64,000 nt of DNA. Source: Streptosporangium becharense. GTDB taxonomy: Bacteria; Actinomycetota; Actinomycetes; Streptosporangiales; Streptosporangiaceae. This document shows positions 35,187 to 43,625 of this stretch, one piece after another. The position numbers were made by a program, and so were the translations under genes. Location of the stretch: NCBI RefSeq assembly GCF_014204985.1, contig NZ_JACHMP010000001.1, positions 62,001 through 126,000 of the forward strand. Reading direction: 5' to 3'. The notes under the pieces are model-generated. The model did not search any database, was not told the DNA's origin, and was given only the letters and a program-made list of their open reading frames with translations. The first letter of the stretch is position 1, and each line of letters starts with the position of its first letter.

Positions 35187-36383
35187 TCATCCCGCCGCTC
35201 CCCCGGCCTCCGGCCCGGTGGCCCGTACGCGCAGCTCGGCGGTGACGGCGCGCTCGCGCAGCAGGTCGGCCTCGGCGCGCAGCGCGTCCAGCTGTTCGCG
35301 CAGGTCGGACAGGCGTACGCGTTCCATGGCCAGCTGCATGCGCGCCTCGTCCCGCTCGGCCAGGGCTTCGGTCACTTTGCCCGCCGCACGTTCCTGTGCT
35401 TCGGCGATCTTCCCTGCGGCGCGCTCCTCGGCCGCCGCCAGGTGGCGGGCCGTACGCTTCTCCACCTCGGCCGCCTGTTTCTCCGCGCGCGACGCGCTCG
35501 CCCGTGCCTCCGCAGCCTCGGCCAACGCCGCCGAGCGGGCCGCCGCCTCACCGTCGGCGCGGGCGAGCGCGCGGTCCCGTTCCGCCTCGGCCGCCTCCGC
35601 GCGTGCCACCGCCGCGACGACGGCCCGTTCGGCTTCCGTCCTGGCGGCGGCGGCCGCCTCGGCCGCCTCCGTCGCCCGGTCGCGTTCGGCCTGCGCCTGT
35701 TCGGCCCGCCGCTGTTCGTGCGCGGCCCGTTCCCGGTCGTGGTGCGCCTGTGCCTCGGCAGCCTCGACCCGTTCGGCCATCTCCCGGATCGCGGCGTCCC
35801 TGGCGGCCTCGGCCCGTTGCGCGCGCAGGGTCGCCTCATGCTCGGCGTGCCTGGCCCGCCGCTCGGTGCTGGCCGCCTCGTGCAACGCGGCCAGCGCCTG
35901 TTCCCGGGCGGTTTCCGCGTCGGCCAGCGCGGTGTCCCGCTCCGTGTGGGCCTCCTCGACCTGACGCGCCATCGCCTCACGCTCACGATGGGCGTGCTCG
36001 GCCGCCTCACGTGCCAGGCGTACCTGCTCGAATGCCTGCTCTCGTTCGGTACGGGCGATCGCCACGCGCGTGTGCGCCTCAGCCTGCGCCGCGCTGATCT
36101 TGGCCTCCACCCCCGCCGGGCTCACCTCCTCGGCCAGCACCTGCGCCAGCGGCGCGATGACCGCGGCCATCCCCTTCTCCATGCGCTCGTAGAACTCCTC
36201 GGCGCGGGCCAACGCCCCTTCCAGCCCCGGCGTCGCCCGCCGCATCTCCCGCTCACGTTTCGCCACGGCCTGGCAGTCGCTTTGCGGGCAGTACTCCTTC
36301 GGTCTCCCCCTGCCGTGCCGCTGCTCGATCGGCGTCCCGCAGTGTTTACACGGCGTAACCGCTCCTGACTCTTTCACACCCAC
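35187..36383 (-). CDS. zinc-ribbon plus long coiled-coil protein (plasmid KfrA-like architecture)
   Basis: 398 residues. The N-terminus has a Cys motif CKHCG...GRPKEYC...C (~12-38), like short DNA-binding zinc ribbons. From ~55 to 390 it is almost pure heptad coiled coil rich in A, E and R (for example EAAEHAHREREAMARQVEEA). The layout resembles KfrA-type plasmid partition proteins, which pair a small DNA-binding head with an alpha-helical tail. GTG 36383 is the assumed start. An AT-rich inverted repeat lies directly upstream, and a broken coiled-coil gene and integrase lie 2 kb away, so plasmid/ICE origin is likely. Confidence 0.65.
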   Translation of the reverse strand: MGVKESGAVTPCKHCGTPIEQRHGRGRPKEYCPQSDCQAVAKREREMRRATPGLEGALARAEEFYERMEKGMAAVIAPLAQVLAEEVSPAGVEAKISAAQAEAHTRVAIARTEREQAFEQVRLAREAAEHAHREREAMARQVEEAHTERDTALADAETAREQALAALHEAASTERRARHAEHEATLRAQRAEAARDAAIREMAERVEAAEAQAHHDRERAAHEQRRAEQAQAERDRATEAAEAAAAARTEAERAVVAAVARAEAAEAERDRALARADGEAAARSAALAEAAEARASASRAEKQAAEVEKRTARHLAAAEERAAGKIAEAQERAAGKVTEALAERDEARMQLAMERVRLSDLREQLDALRAEADLLRERAVTAELRVRATGPEAGGAAG

Positions 36384-36395
36384 CAGCCTAGCAGC

Positions 36396-36423
36396 TCTGA
36401 TTTTCTAGAAAATAAAAATCAGA
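36396..36423. promoter_or_regulatory. AT-rich inverted repeat upstream of the coiled-coil gene
   Basis: TCTGATTTT (36396-36404) and AAAATCAGA (36415-36423), 9-bp arms, spacer of 10 A/T-rich bases. It lies 13 bp before the GTG start in an AT-rich island that stands out from the ~70 % GC surroundings. A likely promoter/operator for autoregulation, or a KfrA-type binding site. Confidence 0.5.
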
Positions 36424-37860
36424 AAATAAGATCTGTTGCGTCTCCCTCCGTCTGAAGTAAGTACCGGGAATGGAAATTCCCGCAAGTTACACTCCGAGAC
36501 GGAGTGACAGCAGAGGTGCATGTTGCTGCGGATTGCCGCGAAGTTGTCCTGGGGTAATGCCACCTGGTGTCAGTGGGAGTGCCACAAGGTGTCAGCAAGG
36601 TCCTTTGCATAGGCCACGTCGAAGGGGCGCCCTCGCGGCACCCAGAGGCTATTTCCGCAGGTGAACGCCATGTTCGGAGCGGAAGCCGCGTCGCAGCCTG
36701 CCTCCTGTCATCCGTCTGCCGCCTGCGCCCGTAAGCGATGACCTCGTGGTCCTGCTGCGTTTCGGCAGCGAGATCTGTACGGAGGAGACCTTCGCTCCAC
36801 TGACACGTGGTGGCACTGATGCCACCTGCTGACGATACCCATCGAGCCGATGACCTGGCGTTTTGCCATGAGATGTCAGCGGGAGGTGCCCGCCGCCGTC
36901 AGTACGGATCAAGAACACCCGACACGGACCGTATGCCCCTTCGAGAGGGGGCACTGCGTGATGTCCGTCCGCCGTGCGATGGTGGTCACCAGCGGGGGAA
37001 ACGACGATGGGCGCCCTGCGCAGGGGCTGCCCATCGGAAGTCGTGTGTCTTGGCGTGCGGGGCGGCGTGACCGGCGTTGAGGTCCTCTTGCCGGCCGTGC
37101 AGTCCGGCTAGCGGATCCTGGTCGGCCTCGTGCGGTGTCCGGGCCTGGATCAGTCGGGCGGGTAGGCGCCGGGTCTGCTGGTCGTGGCGTTGGCGCACCC
37201 GTTCGAGGTCGGTGCGGGTGGCCAGGGTCTCCTCGCGCGCCGCGGTGTCGGCCAGGGACAGCCGGCATAGCTGACAGCACATGACGTTTCCGGGAAGGCG
37301 TGATGAGGAGAAAGACACTCTGACCTGGGAGTTCGTCACCTGCTGTCAGGGGGAATCGTCATCGGGACGTCAGTGACGCCTCCCTCGACGATGGAGGGCT
37401 CCCGGCCCGGATGAGTGATCTTCCCGTCCGCCTAGGCTCGCTACCTGCGCTTTTACGCCGGGGCGAGACACACTGCCGGGAGAGGCGTTTTCCGGCATCG
37501 ATGGCCGCGGTGGCGGAAGGGGGTGAGCGTCTCAGGGACGCTCAGAGAAGTTCTCGCGAGGTGCGGTATCGCTTGAGCCCTCAGTCGATGCGCTCTGCGG
37601 AGGCGGCCGAGGGGTGCGGAGATGACTGATCGTCTGCTGGGCGGTGGCTGCGCGTTGTCCGGCGGCTCGGGCGCGGAGTTCGGCCCCTTTCAGCGCCTGC
37701 TGCAGATCTTCCAGGCCCAGTGCTCGCGAAGCCACGGCCAAGCGGCAAGTAACTCCCTGTAACCGCCGGAGCCGCACCGGAACGCGGGCTGATCGGTGCT
37801 CTGGGCGGTCAGCGCTGGACGGCGGGCTTTCGTCGTGAGGGTTGGCTCCCTGGCTCGGCT
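36424..37860. other. about 1.4 kb without a supported gene
   Basis: No frame on either strand matches a family I know. It includes an AT-rich stretch (36400-36500) and repeated TGCCAC...TGTCAG sequences. A minus-strand frame at 36986-37339 has a CCQLCRLSLAD motif and helical tail and could be a small unknown protein; another at 37532-37777 is helical. Neither has a clear ribosome site. Confidence 0.4.
36558..36832. repeat. dispersed 16-bp repeats TGCCAC(N)4TGTCAG
   Basis: Direct copies TGCCACCTGGTGTCAG (36558-36573) and TGCCACAAGGTGTCAG (36580-36595), 22 bp apart, and an inverted copy CTGACACGTGGTGGCA (36800-36815) facing a partial direct copy TGCCACCTGCTGAC (36820-36833). Could be regulatory or replication iterons. 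Confidence 0.5.
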
Positions 37861-37864
37861 GGAC

Positions 37865-38180
37865 TCACAGGCCGACGCCTCGCATGGCGTTGTCGCGCCA
37901 GCGGTCGACGGCGCGGATGTAGCGCAGCACCACCGGTGAGGCAAGGGCCCAGCGGCCGTGCTTGGCGATGACCGAGACGGGGACGCCGGCGGCGTAGGCG
38001 ACGGTGGCGCCGCCGGCGCGCAGGCTGTGCGCGGTGAAGCTTTCCCCGCCGGGCACGCGGGCGCGGACGGCCAGGTCGCGGACGATGACCTTGACGGCGT
38101 CGGTGCCCAGGCGCGGGCCGAGGGCGCCGTGGCGGGTGACGCGGCGTAGCAACCGTCCGGAGGCCTGCCCGACCTCGGCG
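37865..38180 (-). pseudogene. tyrosine recombinase C-terminal fragment
   Basis: About 95 residues: FTAHSLRAGGATVAYAAGVP, VSVIAKHGRWALASPVVLRY, IRAVDRWRDNAMRGVGL. HxLR (box II) and HGRW are kept, and the Y of VVLRYI is the likely nucleophile. The N-terminal ~250 residues including the box I Arg are absent. It is joined at ~38183 to a coiled-coil fragment on the other strand. Confidence 0.72.
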
Positions 38181-38185
38181 AGCAC

Positions 38186-38583
38186 GGCCTTCCAGCTGAT
38201 CGCGCTCACCGACCAGCTGCGCCAGGCCAACCAGCAGCTGATCGACCAGGCGGCCGCCGCTGAACAACACGCCGAGGAGGCCCGCCGCGGCCGCGGCCGG
38301 TGAGCAACGCGCCTTTGAGGCCGTCGGCGCCCGGGAGGCGGCTCAGCGTGACGCCGCCGCCGCATGGCAGGCGCAGGCCCGGGCCGAGGCCGCACGCCAG
38401 CATGAGCACGCCCAGCAGGTCGAACGGCTGACCACGCAGCGGGTCACCGACCACGAGGCGGCCCGGCAGCGGGCCGAGCAGGCCGTGCCGGTAGCGAGCG
38501 AGGCAGCCGGAGCGACGGTGTCCCGTCAGCCAACGGTGATTCCGGCCGTGGTCGTCTACGGCAGGAGGTGGCGCAGGGCGTAA
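38186..38583 (+). pseudogene. coiled-coil KfrA-like fragment, frameshifted
   Basis: Frame 1 gives LIALTDQLRQANQQLIDQAA and AEQHAEEARRG, then a stop; a second frame continues EQRAFEAVGAREAAQRDAAA, ARAEAARQHEHAQQVERLTT and ends VPVASEAAGATVSRQP. Together they form the C-terminal coiled coil of a KfrA-type protein with a frameshift near 38300. It is the partner relic of the integrase fragment. Confidence 0.6.
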
Positions 38584-39599
38584 CCGGTGATCGCCGAGGT
38601 GGTGGCCGCCATCAGCAGGCCTCCGGCGACACCGATGGTCACGGTGAGGGCCAAGGGCTGCCCTGGCTGCCACAGCGGCGTGGTGAACCCGGTGAACATG
38701 CCGAGGCCGACAGTCCAGGCCGCAGTGGTCGCGGGGATCCAGCGGGCCGCGTGCCGTACGTGACAGCGCAGGACCAGCCACTGAGCGGTGCCGATGGAGG
38801 CCAGCAGGACGGTGCCGAGGAGGGCGACCACGATGGCGAGCGGCACCGGCGGCCAGGCGGCCATCGACTCCCCGTAGATGGACGGGATCAACCCGATGAG
38901 GTAGGCCAGCGCGGCGGCGCCCGCCGTGGCGGCGATCCATCGGCGGCGACGCAGCCTGGGCAGCGCGTGACTCAGCACCGCGGCCTGCCCCCAGCCCAGC
39001 AGGCAGCCCTCGACCGCGCCCGCGACCAGCAGCGCCGGCACGGTGACCGCGGAGGTCATGCCGGCGGTGAAGGTGCCGACGCAGGCCGGTACCGCGAAGC
39101 CGGTGAACTCCGCCAGGGTGACCGTCGCGAACCAAGCCCGTGCGAGCGGCCGGCCACGAAGGGGAAGAGTCGACGGTAACGGCCCGGGGAAGGTGATCAC
39201 CACGAAGGTGGCGTCCTCGGGCAGCGCGACACGTGGATGAGCCCGCCGGTATGCCTCCGCGGCGGCGCTTTCCGGTCCGGTCACGACGACGCCCGTCCCG
39301 CCGTGCCACCGGCCGTCCAGCAGCACCTCGACCGGAGCCCGGCCAGTGAAATGGCGCCACCAGCGCTTCTTCGCGGCGTCACCGGCCAGCACCACGACCC
39401 GGTCGTCGTCACGGGCGACCTGCACCGGTAGGGCGACCCGCACGCCGGTACGCGAGGTGTAACGCAGCACGCCCATTCCACAGTCGAGCGGCGATCGCGC
39501 GGCCGAGTCGAGTAGCCGCATCACCAGCCGATTCGTCAGCGGGATCCGTGGGTTCCCCGCTCGGAGTCGTCTCTTGCCGCGCGCCGGGCCCGAAGTCAT
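38556..39599 (-). CDS. nitroreductase-like domain fused to a membrane domain
   Basis: 347 residues from ATG 39599, with AGGAGGTGACC just before it. Residues ~20-135 resemble deazaflavin (F420)-dependent nitroreductase-type split barrels (VLRYTSRTGVRVALPVQVAR, VVVLAGDAAKKRWWRHFTGR, PVEVLLDGRWHGGTGVVV). Residues ~150-345 carry about six transmembrane helices (AWFATVTLAEFTGFAVPACV, VPALLVAGAVEGCLLGWGQA, WIAATAGAAALAYLIGLIPS). Function unknown. A DosR-like box lies 41 bp upstream. Confidence 0.75.
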   Translation of the reverse strand: MTSGPARGKRRLRAGNPRIPLTNRLVMRLLDSAARSPLDCGMGVLRYTSRTGVRVALPVQVARDDDRVVVLAGDAAKKRWWRHFTGRAPVEVLLDGRWHGGTGVVVTGPESAAAEAYRRAHPRVALPEDATFVVITFPGPLPSTLPLRGRPLARAWFATVTLAEFTGFAVPACVGTFTAGMTSAVTVPALLVAGAVEGCLLGWGQAAVLSHALPRLRRRRWIAATAGAAALAYLIGLIPSIYGESMAAWPPVPLAIVVALLGTVLLASIGTAQWLVLRCHVRHAARWIPATTAAWTVGLGMFTGFTTPLWQPGQPLALTVTIGVAGGLLMAATTSAITGYALRHLLP

Positions 39600-39639
39600 G
39601 GTCACCTCCTCACTGTCGCCATCCCCGGCCCTCCGGCAC

Positions 39640-39654
39640 AGGGCCGAAAGCACC
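39640..39654 (-). promoter_or_regulatory. DosR-like box
   Basis: Minus strand GGTGCTTTCGGCCCT, 41 bp before the start of the nitroreductase/membrane fusion. Two mismatches to GGGACTTCCGGCCCT outside the central variable bases. A second, weaker candidate lies at 39664-39678. Confidence 0.4.
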
Positions 39655-39794
39655 ACCCGCGGAAGGCTTTCGGCCCCGATCACGGTGAGAACCCACGCCG
39701 GGCCCGGGAGCACGTCGGTTTCCCGGTCGACGATCCGCCCTGCGCTCTGGCCGGTTTCCTGGCCGGCGGCCCGCGCTGAGCTCTCGTCCTTGGT

Positions 39795-40510
39795 TCACCG
39801 CGACAGGGTGTGCCGATTCCAGGCGGAAGCGGCCGCGGGAATCCTGGCGCTGAGATTTTTGAGCATCCTGCGTTCGCACAGGAACGATCCCGGGTCGATG
39901 AACAGCGACCAGAAGACCTTCCGCAGGGACGAACGAGGCGGGGCCATGCGCCACCGGCTCACCAGGCGGGTGCGATCCTGGCCCGCCGCGCGCAGGGACA
40001 CACACCATGTGCCGCCCTTCTCGTCCCCGGCCACGAGCAGAGCGCCGGGGTGCAGGAGGCGGACCCCGGGCCCATGCCGGGGGTCATGAGGATCCGGTCA
40101 CCAACCCGAAGATCCTGCAGGTCGGCGACGACATGGTTCGCGCTGGGCCTGCCGTCGTTGTCGAGCCAGTCATAGCTGTACCAGCCCGCCCGGCCCCAGC
40201 CGATCTGTGCCAGCCACGGCCACACCTGCCCCGGACGGGCCTCGATGGTGACCGCCCGGGTGGTGACACCCGCGCCCGGGATCACCTCATCACCCGGCAT
40301 CACCGCGGCCACCTCGGCGTCGGTGGCACCCCAGCGGTGCTGCCAGGGCTGGAAGACCAGCCCGCCCGCCAGGAGGACCACGGCGGCGAGCACGACACCC
40401 GCGCCCAGCCCGACCCACAACCCGAGCCAGAACGCCAGCCCGGCCAGGACCGCCAGACACGAAGCCACCACCGCCAAGATGATCCCCGCGATGATCGATG
40501 CGGTGCGCAT
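39795..40510 (-). pseudogene. SRPBCC-type protein with N-terminal membrane helices, 1-bp frameshift
   Basis: From ATG 40510: two membrane helices (IIAGIILAVVASCLAVLAGL, LWVGLGAGVVLAAVVLLAGG), then START/SRPBCC-like TRAVTIEARPGQVWPWLAQI, GWGRAGWYSYDWLDNDGRPS, LQDLRVGDRILMTPGMGPG. A missing G in a GGGG run near 40064 shifts the frame; the normal ending (DEKGGTWCVSLRAAGQDRTR, RRMLKNLSARI) continues to 39795. Either a real lesion or a homopolymer error. Confidence 0.75.
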
Positions 40511-40575
40511 GCCCTCACCCCCGCCTTCCGAACTCCTCTGAACTCAGCGTCGGCCGGCGGTCCGGTCACCGGACA

Positions 40576-40590
40576 GGGACCTACGGCCCC
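40576..40590 (-). promoter_or_regulatory. DosR-like box upstream of the SRPBCC gene
   Basis: GGGACCTACGGCCCC on the plus strand, 65 bp before ATG 40510 of the minus-strand gene. Near-palindromic. Confidence 0.45.
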
Positions 40591-40743
40591 ACACCGCCGG
40601 GATCTGGTCGGCAACACCGGTCGCTCACGAGTCGTGACAGGCGGTAGGACGGCGCCCCTCTCCCCCGCCGCCTTGAGCGGGGCCGCAGGTCTTCCTCACG
40701 CGTCCGATACAGAACACAGGACACAGGCTGGTCCCTCTCACGA

Positions 40744-40758
40744 GGGCCCAACGGCCCT
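40744..40758 (+). promoter_or_regulatory. DosR-like palindrome upstream of the nitroreductase
   Basis: GGGCCCAACGGCCCT inside the 18-bp palindrome GAGGGCCCAACGGCCCTC (40742-40759), 82 bp before ATG 40841. Confidence 0.4.
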
Positions 40759-40840
40759 CCCCCTCCAGGCACAACAGCGCGCATCGTGGTGAGGGTCCGG
40801 TCCCCCGATGATCGGCCCGTGAGGAGAGGTCGAGGCTGTG

Positions 40841-41206
40841 ATGGGCAGACCAAGCCAGGCGGGCACACCACGAGGCATCGCCGGAGGGCTGTATCGCCTC
40901 AAAAGATGGATGTACCGGTCAGGGCGGCCCAATCTGCTGGCACGAGCGATGAACGCCGTCTCGGCGGTGCAGTTCTCCAGCGGGATCCTGGCGCCACGTC
41001 ACCGGGTGACGTTGCAGGTGCCCGGCCGGCACACCGGCAGACCGGTCTCCTGCCTCCTGGTGGTCGTGGACCACCGGGGTGAGCGCTATGTGGTGGCGAT
41101 GCTCGGGGAACGGGCCAACTGGGTACACAACGTACGGGCCACCGGCGGCCGGGCGGTGCTGTGCCACGGCACCCGCGAAGCGGCACACCTGGAGGAGATC
41201 AACTCC
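40841..41206 (+). pseudogene. F420-dependent nitroreductase (Ddn-like), 3' end lost
   Basis: About 120 residues: RHRVTLQVPGRHTGRPVSCL, ERYVVAMLGERANWVHNVRA, GGRAVLCHGTREAAHLEEI. This is the split-barrel nitroreductase (DUF385-type) family that uses deazaflavin F420. After HLEEI the expected C-terminal AYL...ARPHF segment is replaced by unrelated sequence that stays open into the CBS-BON gene. It may still make a truncated protein; GAGGAGAGG is the ribosome site. Confidence 0.7.
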
Positions 41207-41542
41207 TTCACCGAGATCCTCGACAGCACCGTCTGGCCCGGCTGGTCTTCGAGGTGTGACCCTCTCCCACGGCGCGGCCGGCCACATCGTCCGCCTGCGC
41301 CGGATCACCCGGTTGGGCGAGCGCCGCGGGCCGTTGGTACCGAGTTGACAACCGGTCTCCACGGTGACCCCTTCCGGCGACGGGCACGATCTCGTCGTCC
41401 GGCTCGGCGACCGGGTGCTGTGGAGACCAAGGACCCGCCGGGGCGGCGTGACATCCCGGCGACGCAGGACTTCCGGCCCTGCCCGCGTGACCGGAAGCGC
41501 AGTGAGATGAAGAAGGAACCCCCACCCCTCAAGGAGGACACG
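41207..41542. other. 336 bp of unassigned sequence before the CBS-BON gene
   Basis: Open in several frames but with no family pattern. It looks like fused debris behind the truncated nitroreductase, then the leader of the CBS-BON gene with its DosR-like box. Confidence 0.4.
41466..41480 (+). promoter_or_regulatory. DosR-like box upstream of CBS-BON
   Basis: AGGACTTCCGGCCCT within GCAGGACTTCCGGCCCTGC, 62 bp before ATG 41543. Identical over 14 bp to the box at 47045-47058. Confidence 0.55.
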
Positions 41543-42232
41543 ATGCGCGTGAAGGTCAGCGAGGTCATGACCCGCGAGGTGACGTCCGTCGGCGGCGCCA
41601 CCCCGTTCAAGGACGTCGCCGAAGTGCTCATCGCCCACGGTGTCAGCGCGGTCCCGGTCGTCGATGCCGGCAACCATGTCATCGGCGTCGTCTCCGAGGC
41701 GGACCTGCTGCACAAGGAAGAGTTCAAGGAGCAGTACTACCACGAGGGCTACCAGCCACCGCTGCGCGCCCGGCTGCGCCACCGGCTCGCCCGGAAGCAG
41801 GACCGGGGTAGGGCCAAGGCGCACGGTGACACCGCCGCCGAGCTGATGACCTCCCCCGCCGTCACCGTCCGCCCTCAGTCCGCGATCGTGTACGCGATGC
41901 GCCTGATGGACGAGCGCGGCGTCAAACGCCTGCCGGTCGTCGACGAGAACGGGGTCCTGCAGGGCATCGTCAGCCGCCAGGACCTGCTCAAGGTCTTCCT
42001 CCGCTCGGACGCGGCGATCACCGAGGAGATCCAAAAGGACATCCTGGACCGCTCCGTGTGGACTGACACCTCCCAGGTGAAGGTCTTGGTGCACCGGGGT
42101 GTGGTGACCCTGACCGGCCGGATGGAACAGCGCAGCGAGGCACGGTTCACCGCGCATATGGCGGTGCGGGTCAACGGCGTGGTCGATGTCGTCGACGAGA
42201 TCCGGTGGGACGAGGACGACTCTCCCGCGTGA
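41543..42232 (+). CDS. CBS-CBS-BON protein
   Basis: 229 residues from ATG 41543 with AAGGAGG 5 bp upstream. CBS1 (VSEVMTREVTSVGGATPFKD, VSAVPVVDAGNHVIGVVSEA), CBS2 (AAELMTSPAVTVRPQSAIVY, VKRLPVVDENGVLQGIVSRQ) and a BON domain (VKVLVHRGVVTLTGRMEQRS). Likely an adenylate-sensing, membrane-associated regulator of the stress block. Ends 23 bp before a strong terminator. Confidence 0.9.
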   Translation: MRVKVSEVMTREVTSVGGATPFKDVAEVLIAHGVSAVPVVDAGNHVIGVVSEADLLHKEEFKEQYYHEGYQPPLRARLRHRLARKQDRGRAKAHGDTAAELMTSPAVTVRPQSAIVYAMRLMDERGVKRLPVVDENGVLQGIVSRQDLLKVFLRSDAAITEEIQKDILDRSVWTDTSQVKVLVHRGVVTLTGRMEQRSEARFTAHMAVRVNGVVDVVDEIRWDEDDSPA

Positions 42233-42255
42233 ACGGACCGGTAGCGGTTCCGGAC

Positions 42256-42300
42256 CGGACGGCTCCCGCCCCGCGCTGGAAGCGGGGCGGGAGCCGTCCG
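42256..42300 (+). terminator. strong stem-loop terminator
   Basis: Exact 19-bp arms (42256-42274 and 42282-42300) with a GCTGGAA loop, 23 bp after the CBS-BON stop. No U-tract. Confidence 0.8.
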
Positions 42301-42528
42301 GCGGGGCCCGTGGTCGCCCCGGGTGGGTGATCGTCGCGGCCGACATGAGCACCGGCGATCAACGGTCACCGCGGACATGTCGCCTCCTCACCGCGGGCCT
42401 TCTACGACCCGCCACCGCGCCGGGGCCGGGCAGAGCCGCAGGACGCGCGTGCCGCCGAGGCCTTCCGACCTCTGCGACAGCCATACGGCGGGCCGGTTCG
42501 CACGGCGGGACCATCGGCGGCCGCAGTC

Positions 42529-42543
42529 GGGACCTTGGTCTCC
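42529..42543 (+). promoter_or_regulatory. DosR-like box upstream of DUF4342
   Basis: GGGACCTTGGTCTCC, a near-perfect GGGACC-TT-GGTCyC palindrome, 70 bp before ATG 42614. A second imperfect copy, GAGGCCTTCCGACCTC, is at 42457-42472. Confidence 0.5.
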
Positions 42544-42613
42544 GTCGTCGAGGTGCCGCAGCGGCCATGCTGGGGGCCGGACAGAAGACCCGGGAGCACA
42601 GGGAGGTCATGAG

Positions 42614-42874
42614 ATGACCGTCACGAAGGAAGAAGTACGGGTCCACGCGGGCGAACTCGCCGAAAAGATCAAAGAGTTCATCCACGAGGGCAACATCCGC
42701 CGGATCTTCGTGAAGAACGTTCACGGGCACACCGTGCTGGAGGTACCGGTCACCGTCGGGGTGGTGGCATTCATCGCCGCTCCCGTGGTGACCGCGGTCG
42801 GCGCACTGGCCGCGCTGGCCGCGGAATGGTCCATCGAGGTCGAACGCGACGAGCAGGGCGACGGAACCGCCTAG
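42614..42874 (+). CDS. DUF4342 protein
   Basis: 86 residues: an amphipathic helix (VHAGELAEKIKEFIHEGNIR) followed by RIFVKNVHGHTVLEVPVTVG and a hydrophobic glycine/alanine-rich helix (FIAAPVVTAVGALAALAAEW). DUF4342 proteins are small and of unknown function; the end is probably membrane-inserted. GGGAGG precedes the ATG. Confidence 0.85.
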   Translation: MTVTKEEVRVHAGELAEKIKEFIHEGNIRRIFVKNVHGHTVLEVPVTVGVVAFIAAPVVTAVGALAALAAEWSIEVERDEQGDGTA

Positions 42875-42949
42875 GGTGTCCTCTGCTCGGCCACGCGCGC
42901 GTTCTGGGGAATCCTCGCAGAGCCACTGGAGGCAGAGGTGGGCGTCACC

Positions 42950-43372
42950 ATGCCGGCAGGTCGGCCGGCCATCGCCACGCGCCGGGTCGGCTACACGATC
43001 GCCGCCGTCATCGACATGACACTGTTGCATGTCATCAACGTCCGGCCGGGCTGGCAAGCCGTACCGTTCCTCACCGAAGACGTCCGGCAAGTGCTGTGGC
43101 TGGTCAACCTCTCAGTGATCGTGGGATTCGCCGCCAACATGATCTACCTGGTCCACGATCCGAAGTGGGTGAGACACGCCGGTGAGCTGATCACCACGGT
43201 GATCAGTCTTGTCATGCTGATCCAGGTTCTGCGGGTCTTCCCGTTCGCCTTCGACGACCCTTCCGTCGACTGGGCGCTCATCACGCACACGGTGCTGATC
43301 GTGGCCGTTGTCGTCACCGCCGTGGTGGTGGTGAACCTTGCGATGCTCCCGCGGCGGGTAACCGAACGGTGA
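42950..43372 (+). CDS. four-helix membrane protein of unknown function
   Basis: About 140 residues. Four hydrophobic segments: VGYTIAAVIDMTLLHVINVR, VLWLVNLSVIVGFAANMIYL, LITTVISLVMLIQVLRVFPF, VLIVAVVVTAVVVVNLAML. No family recognised. The start may be GTG 42938 (GAGG close) or ATG 42950. It follows DUF4342 by 75 bp on the same strand and probably shares its promoter. Confidence 0.75.
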   Translation: MPAGRPAIATRRVGYTIAAVIDMTLLHVINVRPGWQAVPFLTEDVRQVLWLVNLSVIVGFAANMIYLVHDPKWVRHAGELITTVISLVMLIQVLRVFPFAFDDPSVDWALITHTVLIVAVVVTAVVVVNLAMLPRRVTER

Positions 43373-43439
43373 CCCGCGGCCCGCCCAGAGGCCGCCGCCA
43401 CGCCGCACTCCGGCTCGGGCGGCGCATCCGCCGTTAATT

Positions 43440-43625
43440 CAGCGACGCGCTCCACCGCAGCCGGGTCCCGCCTTCGGAAGGGACTCTGCGGTGAAGACGC
43501 CTCCGAGCCGCGTGGCCCGTTCCCCGGGGTCGCGCAGGCCGCTGCGGCGGCCTGGCGGTCACCCGGTCACCGACCGCGACCTCGATCACGTCTCCGGGCA
43601 TGATCTCGGCGGGCCGGGACACCGG
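43440..43625 (-). pseudogene. P-type ATPase actuator-domain scrap
   Basis: A minus-strand frame reads AEIMPGDVIEVAVGDRVTA, like the (V/M)PGDVI...GDRVPAD motif of P-type cation ATPases, then loses frame near GGVFTAESLPKAG, where LTGES would fall. Only ~55 residues. It overlaps the 3' end of the DUF6544 gene in another frame. Confidence 0.4.

Noticed and set aside
37865-38180. Functional integrase with an att site
   Set aside because: The N-terminal two thirds including the box I Arg are absent and no tRNA or direct-repeat att pair was found nearby.
41370-41530. Short frame reading GDGHDLVVRLGDRVLWRP before the CBS-BON gene
   Set aside because: Too short and without start or homologue that I know; it overlaps the likely promoter region.
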